Source of the DNA: Hyphomonas adhaerens MHS-3
GTDB taxonomy: Bacteria > Pseudomonadota > Alphaproteobacteria > Caulobacterales > Hyphomonadaceae
DNA: 64,000 nucleotides
NCBI RefSeq assembly: GCF_000685235.1
Contig: NZ_ARYH01000002.1
Location: 124,001-188,000 of the forward strand
Direction: 5' to 3'
Shown: piece after piece, positions 8,766 to 16,993 of the stretch
How positions within the stretch are numbered: the first letter of the stretch is position 1
Layout: the number at the start of each line of letters is the position of its first letter
Notes under the pieces: model-generated
Told to the model about the DNA's origin: nothing
The model's database searches: none
The model's input: only the letters and a program-made list of their open reading frames with translations
Position numbers and translations under genes: made by a program

Positions 8766-9950
8766 ATGAAGAAAACTCTTATGTGCGCGACAGCCGCGGC
8801 CGCGTTTGCGACTGCCGGTCTCGCCGCTCACGCGGAAGAAGGCTGGTACGCCCGTGGCGATGTCCAGTACGGTTTCTCCGGCGATCTGGACCATGATCCA
8901 GCCGTTTCGAACGTTGTCGGCTCGCTGCAGAGCAGTTCCGATGCAGACGAGAATCTCGGCGGCCAGCTTGGCCTCGGCTACGCAATGGCGAACGGCGTCC
9001 GTTTGGAAGGTACGCTTGGATACCGCGGCGGCGATCTGGATGTTCCGAACGATTTTGCACCGGGCCTTACTGCCGTAACGCTTGCACCGGCTGGCAATCT
9101 GCAGATTGCGGACCTGATGCTGAACGGCATCTATGATTTCAATCGCGATGGTAAATGGCAGCCGTACGTCGGTCTTGGTGTTGGTGCTGCTCGTCTGAGC
9201 GCGAAAGCCAGCAACCTTCAGTACGGTACGGCCGGTAACCTGGCTGCCGCGAATGGTTTCAACGATTCCAGCACGTCTTTGGCATATCAGGGCCTCCTCG
9301 GCCTTGGGTACAAAGTGTCTGATCGTCTGACGATGGATTTCGGCTACAAATACTTCGCGACCGGCGATGACCTGTCTTTCGATGGGGTCCCTGGTGGGGG
9401 CACTTCGTATGATGGGTCGTTCTCTGAGCACGTGGCAACGGTAGGCCTTCGGTATGCGTTCGGCGCACCTCCGCCGCCGCCACCACCTCCGCCACCGCCA
9501 CCTCCGCCGCCACCACCACCTCCTCCGCCACCACCGCCTCCGCCGCCTCCGCCGCCGCCTCCGACTGAGGTGTCGACCGGTCCGGAAGTGGTCTGCTCGG
9601 ACCTCGGTCAGAGCTTCGTGGTGTACTTCGAGTGGGATCGCGCGGATCTGACGAGCCAGGCTTCGGCCGTGATCGATCAGGCTGTGGCGAACATTCAGTC
9701 CGAAGCAAGCTGTGCAACCAGCTCGGTCAGCATTGCTGGTCACACCGATACGTCGGGTGCCAGCGCCTACAACCAGCGTCTGTCTCAGCGTCGTGCTGAC
9801 ATCGTTGGTGAGGCGCTCGTTGCCCGTGGCATCGACGCTTCGCTGATCTCGGAAGAAGCCAAAGGCGAAACCGACCTGGCGAAAGCAACTCGCGATGGTG
9901 TTCGCGAGCCGCTGAACCGTCGTTCGGAAGTCGTGATCACCGTTCAATAA
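8766..9950 (+). CDS. OmpA-family outer membrane protein with polyproline linker
   Basis: Three parts are visible in 394 residues: a signal peptide ending in AHA; an eight-strand beta-barrel region of the OMP-b-brl/OmpA type with repeated GLGY and GYRG turns, ending in a typical RYAFG strand; and a C-terminal OmpA peptidoglycan-binding domain with IAGHTDTSG, NQRLSQRRADIV and LNRRSEVVI. Between barrel and OmpA domain lie 32 consecutive prolines (residues 235-266). ATG 8766 was preferred to the in-frame TTG at 8760 because of the AAAAGGGG site and the clean signal peptide. A strong terminator follows. Confidence 0.93.
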   Translation: MKKTLMCATAAAAFATAGLAAHAEEGWYARGDVQYGFSGDLDHDPAVSNVVGSLQSSSDADENLGGQLGLGYAMANGVRLEGTLGYRGGDLDVPNDFAPGLTAVTLAPAGNLQIADLMLNGIYDFNRDGKWQPYVGLGVGAARLSAKASNLQYGTAGNLAAANGFNDSSTSLAYQGLLGLGYKVSDRLTMDFGYKYFATGDDLSFDGVPGGGTSYDGSFSEHVATVGLRYAFGAPPPPPPPPPPPPPPPPPPPPPPPPPPPPPPPPTEVSTGPEVVCSDLGQSFVVYFEWDRADLTSQASAVIDQAVANIQSEASCATSSVSIAGHTDTSGASAYNQRLSQRRADIVGEALVARGIDASLISEEAKGETDLAKATRDGVREPLNRRSEVVITVQ

Positions 9951-9974
9951 GACGGTTCACGCAAGAATTTGAGA

Positions 9975-10008
9975 ACGGCCCGGCCTTGTGCCGGGCCGTT
10001 TTTATTTT
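9975..10008 (+). terminator. Rho-independent terminator after the OmpA-type gene
   Basis: Perfect 10-base-pair stem ACGGCCCGGC / GCCGGGCCGT with a 5-base CTTGT loop, followed by a T-rich run TTTTTATTTT. It lies 24 bases past the stop codon. Confidence 0.93.
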
Positions 10009-10059
10009 GCCTTTCACCGCAGGACTTGCCGGAAATCGTTTCCTGTGAAACCAAGGGCC

Positions 10060-11319
10060 ATGATTGATCTGAGCACGCTGAGCCACGACGATGAGGCGGC
10101 GCGAGAGCGCCTGATGTCGCGCGCGACCGACATGATTTCCCAGACACGGAATTGGGCATCCATAAACACCGGTAGCTGGAACATTGATGGATTGCGCCAG
10201 TTGGCGCCGATCCTGGCTGACGCCTTTTCCGAGCTCGATGCTGAAGTCCGTCTTGATCCCGGGGACCCATTTGAGTCGGTGAGCGATACGGGTGAAACGG
10301 AAACGACAGAGACGTCGTCGGTGATCCGTGTTTCGGCCCGGCCGGATGCGCCTGTGCAGGTGATCATGTCCGGGCACTACGACACGGTTTTTCCGCCAGG
10401 TGCGTTTGAAACGATTCGCGACCTGGGCGGCGATCGACTGAACGGGCCGGGACTCGCAGACATGAAAGGTGGTCTCTGCATTATGCGGGAAGCGCTACTC
10501 GCGTTTGAAGCAGGACCATTGAAAGACCGGCTCGGCTACCAGATCGTCATCACGCCAGACGAGGAAATCGGCAACTTCGCCAGTGCCCGTGCGCTGACAG
10601 AGGCTGCGCGTTCGGGGGCCCATATCGGCATGACTTATGAGCCATGCATGGATACAGGGGCTATGTCCGGTGGGCGAAAAGGATCGGCGGTCTTCGATAT
10701 CGTGTTACGTGGCCGTGCCGCCCATGCCGGCCGCGCGAAGGACGAAGGACGCAGCGCTTTGGAAGCCGCGGCTGAACTTGTCGTGGGTCTGGAAGGGCTA
10801 AATGGACAGCGCGATGGCGTGACGATCAACGTCGGATCCATCGACGGCGGTGGACCGGTGAATATTGTTCCGGATCTGGCGATCGTGCGTTTCGGTGCCC
10901 GGGCCCCTGATGCTGATGCCGCAGCATGGGCAACCAGCGAGGTTCAGCGCCTGTTCGCCCGCGCAACAGCACGTGATGGCATTCACGGACATCTGCATGG
11001 CGGTTTTTACCGCCCGCCCAAGCCGAGGAATACAGCGCAACAGGCTTTGTTCGACGCCGTCCGGGCAACCGGTCAGGCGATCGGTCTGGACCTTGTATTC
11101 GAGGACACCGGAGGCGTCTGCGAAGGAAACAACATCTTCGCGGCAGGTGTGCCGAACGTTGATACACTCGGCGTGATGGGAGGGCGTATTCACTCAAATG
11201 AAGAATACGTTCTCACGAACAGTTTTCCGGAACGGGCAACATTGTCTGCGTTGCTGCTCAACAGGCTGGCAGATGGCAGGCTGGACGGCGCAGGCATCAA
11301 AGCACTCATGGACAGCTGA
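10060..11319 (+). CDS. M20-family metallohydrolase in the arginine succinyltransferase operon
   Basis: Di-zinc amidohydrolase of the ArgE/DapE/carboxypeptidase G2 group. Metal and catalytic segments are in order: GHYDTVFPPG, GLADMKGG, TPDEEIGN, then the dimerisation domain with GRAAHAG, and a late GGVCEGNNI and GGRIHSNEEY carrying the last ligand. I take the ATG at 10060 (419 residues); the frame is open further upstream but runs through the preceding terminator. It ends 2 bases before astA. Hydrolysis of N-acyl amino acids is the family chemistry, so a succinylglutamate desuccinylase role in place of AstE is an attractive inference, not shown. Confidence 0.85.
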   Translation: MIDLSTLSHDDEAARERLMSRATDMISQTRNWASINTGSWNIDGLRQLAPILADAFSELDAEVRLDPGDPFESVSDTGETETTETSSVIRVSARPDAPVQVIMSGHYDTVFPPGAFETIRDLGGDRLNGPGLADMKGGLCIMREALLAFEAGPLKDRLGYQIVITPDEEIGNFASARALTEAARSGAHIGMTYEPCMDTGAMSGGRKGSAVFDIVLRGRAAHAGRAKDEGRSALEAAAELVVGLEGLNGQRDGVTINVGSIDGGGPVNIVPDLAIVRFGARAPDADAAAWATSEVQRLFARATARDGIHGHLHGGFYRPPKPRNTAQQALFDAVRATGQAIGLDLVFEDTGGVCEGNNIFAAGVPNVDTLGVMGGRIHSNEEYVLTNSFPERATLSALLLNRLADGRLDGAGIKALMDS

Positions 11320-11321
11320 TC

Positions 11322-12362
11322 ATGGCAGAAAACTATGTGATGCGGCCTTCGCGGCTTGGTGATTTGCCGGCGCTGATCGAACTGGCTGAACTGTCCGGCC
11401 CCGGATTTACCAGTCTCCCGGTCGATGTCCCGATCCTGCGGGAACGGTTGCAGAAATCAGACGATGCCTTTCTTGGCCGCCTTCACCGAATAGAATACGG
11501 CAAATATCTTCTGATGATGGAGAATGCCGACACGGGTGAGGTTGTGGGCTGCTCAGCTGTAAAAGCGGGTACGGGTATAGACCAGCCTTTCTTCAACTAT
11601 CGCGTCATCACGCTGGCCCAGGCCAGCCAGGCGGCCGGAAACCTTCGGTTCGACATGGACGCGCTTGTCCTGACGAATGAATATGTGGGGTATACGGAAG
11701 TCGGTACGTTGTTCCTCAAACCCGAACATCGCGGTGGCGGGGCAGGGCGGCTTGCCGCACAATCGCGATACCTGCTGATGGCGGCAGCCCCGGACAGGTT
11801 CGGTGACAAGGTGCTCGCCGAATTGAGGGGTGTGGTCGATAATGAGGGGCGCTCGACATTCTGGGAGTGCCTCGGACGGCATTTCTTCCGGATGGATTTC
11901 ACGGAAGCGGATCGGCTCTCAGCAACGACCGACAACCAGTTCATTCTGGATCTGATGCCGAAGTATCCCATCTATGTCGACTTGTTGCCGCCGGAAGCGC
12001 GGGAGGTGATTGGCCGGTGCCATTCAGACGGTGTGGGCGCTTACAAACTTCTCCAGTGGGAAGGTTTCGAGTTCGACCGCACCGTGGATATCTTTGATGG
12101 CGGCCCTCTTGTGACGGCCCAGCGCCGGCATATCCGGACAATCCGGGAAAGCCGGCGTGTGCGGTTTGAGACAGGTGATGTCGACGCCGATCCAGCAGCT
12201 GTTCAGGGACTTGCATCCAGCGATATGCTGACGGATTTCAGGGTGGCTCTTGCGAGCAGTATTCTGAAGGATCAGGACGCGGCGGTAGTGAGTCCCAATA
12301 CCCTTGAGGTTCTAAAGTTGAAACCGGGGGCTGAAGGACGCGTGTGGCAACGGAGCAAGTAG
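11322..12362 (+). CDS. astA: Arginine N-succinyltransferase
   Basis: First enzyme of the AST pathway: arginine plus succinyl-CoA gives N2-succinylarginine. The 346-residue protein matches AstA through RPSRLGDLPALIELA near the N-terminus, YTEVGTLFLKPEHRGGGAGRL in the acetyltransferase-like core, and the late LLQWEGFEFDRTVDIFDGGP. It belongs to a tight plus-strand operon M20 hydrolase-astA-astD-astB. No astC or astE is present nearby. Confidence 0.93.
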   Translation: MAENYVMRPSRLGDLPALIELAELSGPGFTSLPVDVPILRERLQKSDDAFLGRLHRIEYGKYLLMMENADTGEVVGCSAVKAGTGIDQPFFNYRVITLAQASQAAGNLRFDMDALVLTNEYVGYTEVGTLFLKPEHRGGGAGRLAAQSRYLLMAAAPDRFGDKVLAELRGVVDNEGRSTFWECLGRHFFRMDFTEADRLSATTDNQFILDLMPKYPIYVDLLPPEAREVIGRCHSDGVGAYKLLQWEGFEFDRTVDIFDGGPLVTAQRRHIRTIRESRRVRFETGDVDADPAAVQGLASSDMLTDFRVALASSILKDQDAAVVSPNTLEVLKLKPGAEGRVWQRSK

Positions 12363-12364
12363 CA

Positions 12365-13816
12365 ATGGATGGTGTATATATCGATGGCCGATGGCGCGCA
12401 GGGAACGGCGCGCTGGTTCAGAATCACTGTCCGGCCACCGGAGATGTCGTCTGGGACGGTCAGGGGGCGGACGATTCACAGGTTCATGACGCTGTTGCGT
12501 CTTCGCAAAAAGCTTTCAAACATTGGAGCCGCCTGCCGCAGGGAGACCGGACTGCGATTCTGGAGCGCTACGCGGAAGAAATCGAGAAGCGGGCAGATGC
12601 CATTGCGGAAACGGTCAGCCGGGATATGGGCAAGGCATTGTGGGAGTCGAAATCCGAAGCCGCGACGATGAAGGCCAAAGTGGGTGTTTCCATCGCCGCG
12701 CAGGTTGAGCGGGCGGGGACGAAGTGCAGTTCCGCCAATTTTGGATCTTCCCACCTCACCCACCGTCCGCACGGGGTCATGGCCGTGTTCGGCCCATTCA
12801 ATTTTCCAGGTCACCTGCCAAATGGCCATATCGTGCCGGCGCTCCTCGCCGGAAACACGTGCGTGTTCAAGCCGTCCGAACTGGCGCCGGGAGTGGCCTT
12901 TCATATGGCTGAAGCGTTTGCCGCCGCCGGACTGCCGGAAGGATGTCTCAATATTGTCCATGGTGGTCGGGAAACGGGCGGTGCGTTGCTGAATGCCGAC
13001 ATCAACGGCCTTCTGTTTACAGGCTCTGCTGCAACCGGTGTCTTCTTCCATAAGCATTTTGCCGGCCGTCCGGAAATTATTCTTGCGCTCGAAATGGGTG
13101 GGAATAACCCGCTGATCATCTGGGATCCTGCAGATGTGGATGCGGCCGCTGACATTGCTGCGCAATCGGCATTCCTGACGACGGGGCAGCGCTGCTCCTG
13201 CGCGCGCCGGGTTATCCTTCCCGAAGGAACATGGGGAGATCAGGTCACCGACGCGATCATTGCGCGGGCTGACGGACTGGCCATTGGTGCCTGGGATGAA
13301 GAGGACGTGTTTATGGGGCCTCTGGTTTCACAGAAAGCTGCCGTGAACGCAGTAGAATTCCAGAACATGCTGCTGGCCCGGGGCGGCCGCGCATTGAAAT
13401 CGCTGGAGCAATTGGACAGGGGAGGCGGCTTTGTTTCCGCCGGTGTGATCGACGTGACAGGCGCCACGGATATTCCAGACGAGGAATTGTTCGGCCCAGT
13501 CATGCAGATCATCCGGGTTCCGGATTTCGATCAGGCAATCGCTCGCGCAAATGCAACGCGTTATGGCTTGTCCGGCGGTCTCGTCAGTGATGACGACGGG
13601 CTCTGGGTGAAGGCGCATCATGAAATGCGAGCAGGCATTCTCAACCGGAATAGGCCAACAGCCGGCGCCAGCGGGGCCATGCCGTTCGGCGGGCCCGGGC
13701 ATTCCGGAAACTTTCGTCCGGGGGCATACTATGCAGCGGACTATTGTGCGTGGCCCCAGGCGAGCCAGGTGTCAGACAAGGCTGTGCGCATGAGCGCGCA
13801 GGGCTTCCCCAAGTGA
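12365..13816 (+). CDS. astD: N-succinylglutamate 5-semialdehyde dehydrogenase
   Basis: Aldehyde dehydrogenase of the AST pathway, oxidising succinylglutamate semialdehyde with NAD. ALDH signatures seen: FGPFNFPGHLPNGH, FKPSELAPG, LLFTGSAATG, the general-base Glu in LALEMGGNN, and the nucleophile Cys277 in TGQRCSCARR. I start at ATG 12365, 2 bases after astA, with GGAG 9 bases upstream; a GTG at 12344 inside astA is the alternative. Length of 483 residues is usual for AstD. Confidence 0.92.
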   Translation: MDGVYIDGRWRAGNGALVQNHCPATGDVVWDGQGADDSQVHDAVASSQKAFKHWSRLPQGDRTAILERYAEEIEKRADAIAETVSRDMGKALWESKSEAATMKAKVGVSIAAQVERAGTKCSSANFGSSHLTHRPHGVMAVFGPFNFPGHLPNGHIVPALLAGNTCVFKPSELAPGVAFHMAEAFAAAGLPEGCLNIVHGGRETGGALLNADINGLLFTGSAATGVFFHKHFAGRPEIILALEMGGNNPLIIWDPADVDAAADIAAQSAFLTTGQRCSCARRVILPEGTWGDQVTDAIIARADGLAIGAWDEEDVFMGPLVSQKAAVNAVEFQNMLLARGGRALKSLEQLDRGGGFVSAGVIDVTGATDIPDEELFGPVMQIIRVPDFDQAIARANATRYGLSGGLVSDDDGLWVKAHHEMRAGILNRNRPTAGASGAMPFGGPGHSGNFRPGAYYAADYCAWPQASQVSDKAVRMSAQGFPK

Positions 13817-15132
13817 GCGCCAGAGAAGTCAATTTTGATGGGCTTATCGGTCCAACCCACAATTATGGGGGACTATCCGACGGAAACCTCGCAAGCTCTC
13901 GAAATGCCGGTGACGTTTCCAATCCGCGTGAGGCGGCACTTCAGGGCCTGGAGAAAATGCGAACCCTGTTGAGAGCCGGTCTGACACAAGGTGTTTTGCC
14001 GCCTTTGCCACGTCCTAATTTTGATCTTCTGGTTTCAGCGGGTTTCAGTGGAAGTGACAGGCAGATTATAGAACAGGCTGCTGCCCAGGCGCCGCGACTC
14101 CTGAAAATTGCCTATTCCGCCAGCAGCATGTGGACAGCCAATGCCGCAACCGTATCGCCTTCGGCGGACACGCAAGACGGACGCCTTCATCTGACAGCGG
14201 CCAATCTTTCCACAATGCTGCACAGGTCTCTTGAACATCCTGATACAACAGCATCGCTGCAGGCGATCTTCGGAGATGATCGGCATTTTGCCGTACATGC
14301 TGCTTTGCCGATGCATGCGGATTTTGCTGATGAGGGCGCGGCGAACCATGTCCGCCTGTGTGCCACCCATGGTGCGCCCGGCGTGGAACTGTTCGTTTAT
14401 GGGCGCGATGCGGGGGAAAGCATTGCGGGCTATCCCTCCCGGCAGGCACGGCTCGCCTCAGAAAGCATATCGCGCGGTCATGGGCTGGCGCCGGGGCGTT
14501 CGGTCTTCGCCCGGCAATCCGCTGAAGCGATCAACGCGGGCGCATTCCACAACGACGTGGTTTGCGTTGGTACGGCTGACACCCTGTTCTTCCACGAAGC
14601 CGCCTTTGAAGATACGGCGGCGACTCTGGACCGATTGCGGAAAGCGTCGGACGGATTGTTTGATCTGAAGTCAGTCATGGTTCCAGCCGCTGAGGTGCCG
14701 CTGGAAGATGCCATTCGATCTTACTTGTTTAATTCGCAATTGCTGGTCGTTCCTGGCGAATCCCGTCTGGTCCTGGTGGCACCCAGTGAAGTTCAGGATA
14801 CAGAATCGACACGCGCTTACTGTGAGCGTCTGATCAGTGGAAATGGGCCGATTGGCCGGGTCGACTATGTTGATGTCCGGCAATCCATGCGAAATGGCGG
14901 TGGTCCTGCCTGCTTGCGCCTGAGGGTCGTCATGACAGACGCAGAAATCGCGGCGTGTCATCAGGCCGTATTGCTGACGGAAGATCGGATTGATGCGTTG
15001 CAGGCTGTCGTCCGTACGGCTTACCGCGACCGGCTCGCACCAGAGGATCTCGCGGATTTGTCATTTGCGGACGAATGCCGAATTGCGCGAGAGGCTCTGC
15101 TCGATGTTCTCGAACTGGAGGAACTGGCATGA
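13813..15132 (+). CDS. astB: N-succinylarginine dihydrolase
   Basis: Second AST enzyme: succinylarginine to succinylornithine, two ammonia and carbon dioxide. The protein begins with the family signature EVNFDGLIGPTHNYGGLSDG and carries the nucleophile Cys367 in GGGPACLRLRV, with LFFHEAAF in the middle. The start is a GTG overlapping the astD stop (GTGA), which places the family signature at residue 4; an upstream in-frame ATG at 13744 would add 23 residues with no homology. 439 residues is the usual AstB length. Confidence 0.93.
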   Translation: MSAREVNFDGLIGPTHNYGGLSDGNLASSRNAGDVSNPREAALQGLEKMRTLLRAGLTQGVLPPLPRPNFDLLVSAGFSGSDRQIIEQAAAQAPRLLKIAYSASSMWTANAATVSPSADTQDGRLHLTAANLSTMLHRSLEHPDTTASLQAIFGDDRHFAVHAALPMHADFADEGAANHVRLCATHGAPGVELFVYGRDAGESIAGYPSRQARLASESISRGHGLAPGRSVFARQSAEAINAGAFHNDVVCVGTADTLFFHEAAFEDTAATLDRLRKASDGLFDLKSVMVPAAEVPLEDAIRSYLFNSQLLVVPGESRLVLVAPSEVQDTESTRAYCERLISGNGPIGRVDYVDVRQSMRNGGGPACLRLRVVMTDAEIAACHQAVLLTEDRIDALQAVVRTAYRDRLAPEDLADLSFADECRIAREALLDVLELEELA

Positions 15133-15770
15133 TCCGACTTTATGATTACTGGCGTTCATCTGCAGCGTACCGCGTACGCATTGCAATGAATCTCAAAGGT
15201 GTCTCTTATCAGCAGATCCCCGTAAATATTGCCCCGGGCGCTGATGAACAAAAATCAGCTGAGTATCGGGCCGTGAATCCTCAGATGCGGGTTCCGGCAA
15301 TGGAGGTCGATGGGCAGCAGGCTGGACAGTCCCTCGCCATTTTTGAATGGCTTGAAGAAACATATCCAAAGCCGGCCATTTTGCCTGCCGACCCGTGGGC
15401 CCGCCTACAGGCGCGGTCCTTCGCGAACACGATTGCGTGTGACATTCATCCCCTGAACAATCTGTCCGTGTTGGCCACGCTCCGAAACGAGTTTGGGGCG
15501 GACGATGCAGCGGTGACACGCTGGTATCATGACTGGATCCGGCGTGGGTTCGAAGCTCTGGAAGGTTTTGCCGCCGGGCAGGGGAAAGGCCGTTTCCTGT
15601 TTGGAGACGCACCGACAATCGCAGAAATTACGCTGGTTCCACAGATCGCCAATGCAAGGCGGTTTGATATGGATCTTTCGGCCTTTCCTGCGCTTCTTGC
15701 GCTGGATGCGTCGTGCCTTGAGCTGAAAGCCTTCCAGAAGGCAACGCCTGAGGCAAACAAGCCGGACTAG
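15129..15770 (+). CDS. maiA: Zeta-class glutathione S-transferase, probable maleylacetoacetate isomerase
   Basis: Glutathione-dependent isomerase of tyrosine/phenylalanine breakdown. The N-terminal segment YWRSSAAYRVRIAMNLKG corresponds to the zeta motif SSCxxRVRIAL, with the usual Cys replaced by Ala; IFEWLEETYP and the later IHPLNNLSVL are also typical. The start ATG overlaps the astB stop (ATGA), so it rides on the AST operon although the pathway differs. Fumarylacetoacetase and homogentisate dioxygenase are not in the window. It ends on a CTAG shared with the convergent downstream gene. Confidence 0.85.
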   Translation: MIRLYDYWRSSAAYRVRIAMNLKGVSYQQIPVNIAPGADEQKSAEYRAVNPQMRVPAMEVDGQQAGQSLAIFEWLEETYPKPAILPADPWARLQARSFANTIACDIHPLNNLSVLATLRNEFGADDAAVTRWYHDWIRRGFEALEGFAAGQGKGRFLFGDAPTIAEITLVPQIANARRFDMDLSAFPALLALDASCLELKAFQKATPEANKPD

Positions 15771-16582
15771 TTCCGGTCGCTCTTCTTCTCGCGGCGTTCG
15801 TCAGTATCCCCCGGGCGCCGGATGTCGACAATTTCAACTTCTTCCAGGTCACCCAGTGGTTCGGCCATAGGAGAGGCGTTGGCGTGGAGCCATTCGCTGA
15901 ACATCGCGGCCGATTCTCCAACAGCCGAATCCGGCGCGAGCAGTGAAAATCCATTCTCGCGGATTGTTGGAATATCTTTCACGCAATTACCGGTTTCGAC
16001 CAAATGAGCCGGACAATAGACCTCTGCTGATTGTGCCGGGTCTTCAATCAGTGTGAGCGACTCCGGGTTCTTGCCAATTCTATAGAACCCGCCGAAGCGC
16101 TCCATCAGATCTGGTTCAAGTTCGATCTCGGCCAGAAGGGCATCCGGAAGTGATGTATCGGCTGCTATGACAAGAGCGCGGCCATGATTGTGTTTTCTGA
16201 GATAGATCAGAAATGCCCGGGCCAGATCATCCCCTTTTGCATCAGCGCGATACAGAGGCGCATAGACCGGGCCGATCGCCGTGAGCCCATCTTCGAGCAT
16301 GCGTCCCTGAAGGCGGGCCGTTTGTTCTTTTTTGTCGAGTTGCTTGCCGGAACGGCCCTTCAATTCGGAGGCGCTATCCACAAGGAAGACATCAATGGCC
16401 CAGCCATTCTGCCAGACAGCTGGCGGGGTTTCCTTGGGGATCACGGCCCAACTTGCGTAATCGGTGTAACCCAGGGGGCTCATCTCGATATAGGGCGGGG
16501 GAGAAATTACCGTCCGCCACAGCCAGGTCCCCAATCCGACAGCTATAAGAGCGGAAGCGATCCAGAGAACGGGTTTCTTCAT
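15767..16582 (-). CDS. DUF3089-like membrane-anchored protein, nucleophile lost
   Basis: A 271-residue protein with an N-terminal membrane anchor (about residues 5-24) and an exported globular part. Several segments follow the DUF3089 lipase-like pattern: a YTDYASWAVIP opening, IDVFLVDSAS where the family has a hydrophobic strand before HPT, GPVYAPLYR, and a GRALVIAADTS strand. Where DUF3089 has a G-H-S-Q-G nucleophile elbow this protein has A-D-T-S, so it may be a non-catalytic relative. The C-terminal 30 residues are very charged. Family assignment is tentative. Confidence 0.55.
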   Translation of the reverse strand: MKKPVLWIASALIAVGLGTWLWRTVISPPPYIEMSPLGYTDYASWAVIPKETPPAVWQNGWAIDVFLVDSASELKGRSGKQLDKKEQTARLQGRMLEDGLTAIGPVYAPLYRADAKGDDLARAFLIYLRKHNHGRALVIAADTSLPDALLAEIELEPDLMERFGGFYRIGKNPESLTLIEDPAQSAEVYCPAHLVETGNCVKDIPTIRENGFSLLAPDSAVGESAAMFSEWLHANASPMAEPLGDLEEVEIVDIRRPGDTDERREKKSDRN

Positions 16583-16609
16583 TGGGGTATGTCCGGTTGC
16601 GGTAGTGGC

Positions 16610-16993
16610 TCAGCCACGTGATTGCAACGCGAGAGCCAGCCCTGAATAGCGAGGTTGGTCGACAGACAACTGCGCAATTGTGGTGGTTTTTAGATGGTCC
16701 AGCAGGCCGTCTGTGGAAAGGTCCATGCTTCCGGTCTTGATGCGGTCGCAAAGATTGCGGTTCAGGGTTTCCAGTGGCGTATCCGGATCAGCATTCAGCA
16801 GGGCTGCCAAACGCGCTTTCTCTTCCATCTCCGCTTCCGGACGCTGCTCCAGTTCGCGAAGTATCGTTGCCAGGACGTTGGAGGCGACACGGGCGTGAAA
16901 CGCGGCATGACCTGTGAGTTGAGGCGAGGCGGTGTCATCAATAAAGCGCTTCACCGCTTCGACGAGTTCGGCCGTTGAGGGGGCGTCATGCAT
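16610..16993 (-). CDS. DUF6285 domain protein
   Basis: 127-residue helical protein of unknown function. The N-terminal ELVEAVKRFI and the HARVASNVLATILREL helix are typical of DUF6285, a family found next to aminoglycoside-phosphotransferase-like proteins and acyl-CoA dehydrogenases. The start overlaps the end of the upstream phosphotransferase gene by 8 bases, so both are co-translated. The usual acyl-CoA dehydrogenase partner is absent here. A role in acyl-CoA metabolism is inference from that association. Confidence 0.75.
   Translation of the reverse strand: MHDAPSTAELVEAVKRFIDDTASPQLTGHAAFHARVASNVLATILRELEQRPEAEMEEKARLAALLNADPDTPLETLNRNLCDRIKTGSMDLSTDGLLDHLKTTTIAQLSVDQPRYSGLALALQSRG

Noticed and set aside
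8691..9947. Long minus-strand ORF opposite the OmpA-type gene, with poly-Arg/Trp runs
   Set aside because: It is the complement of the proline codons and GC-rich codons of the real gene; no family features or ribosome binding site.
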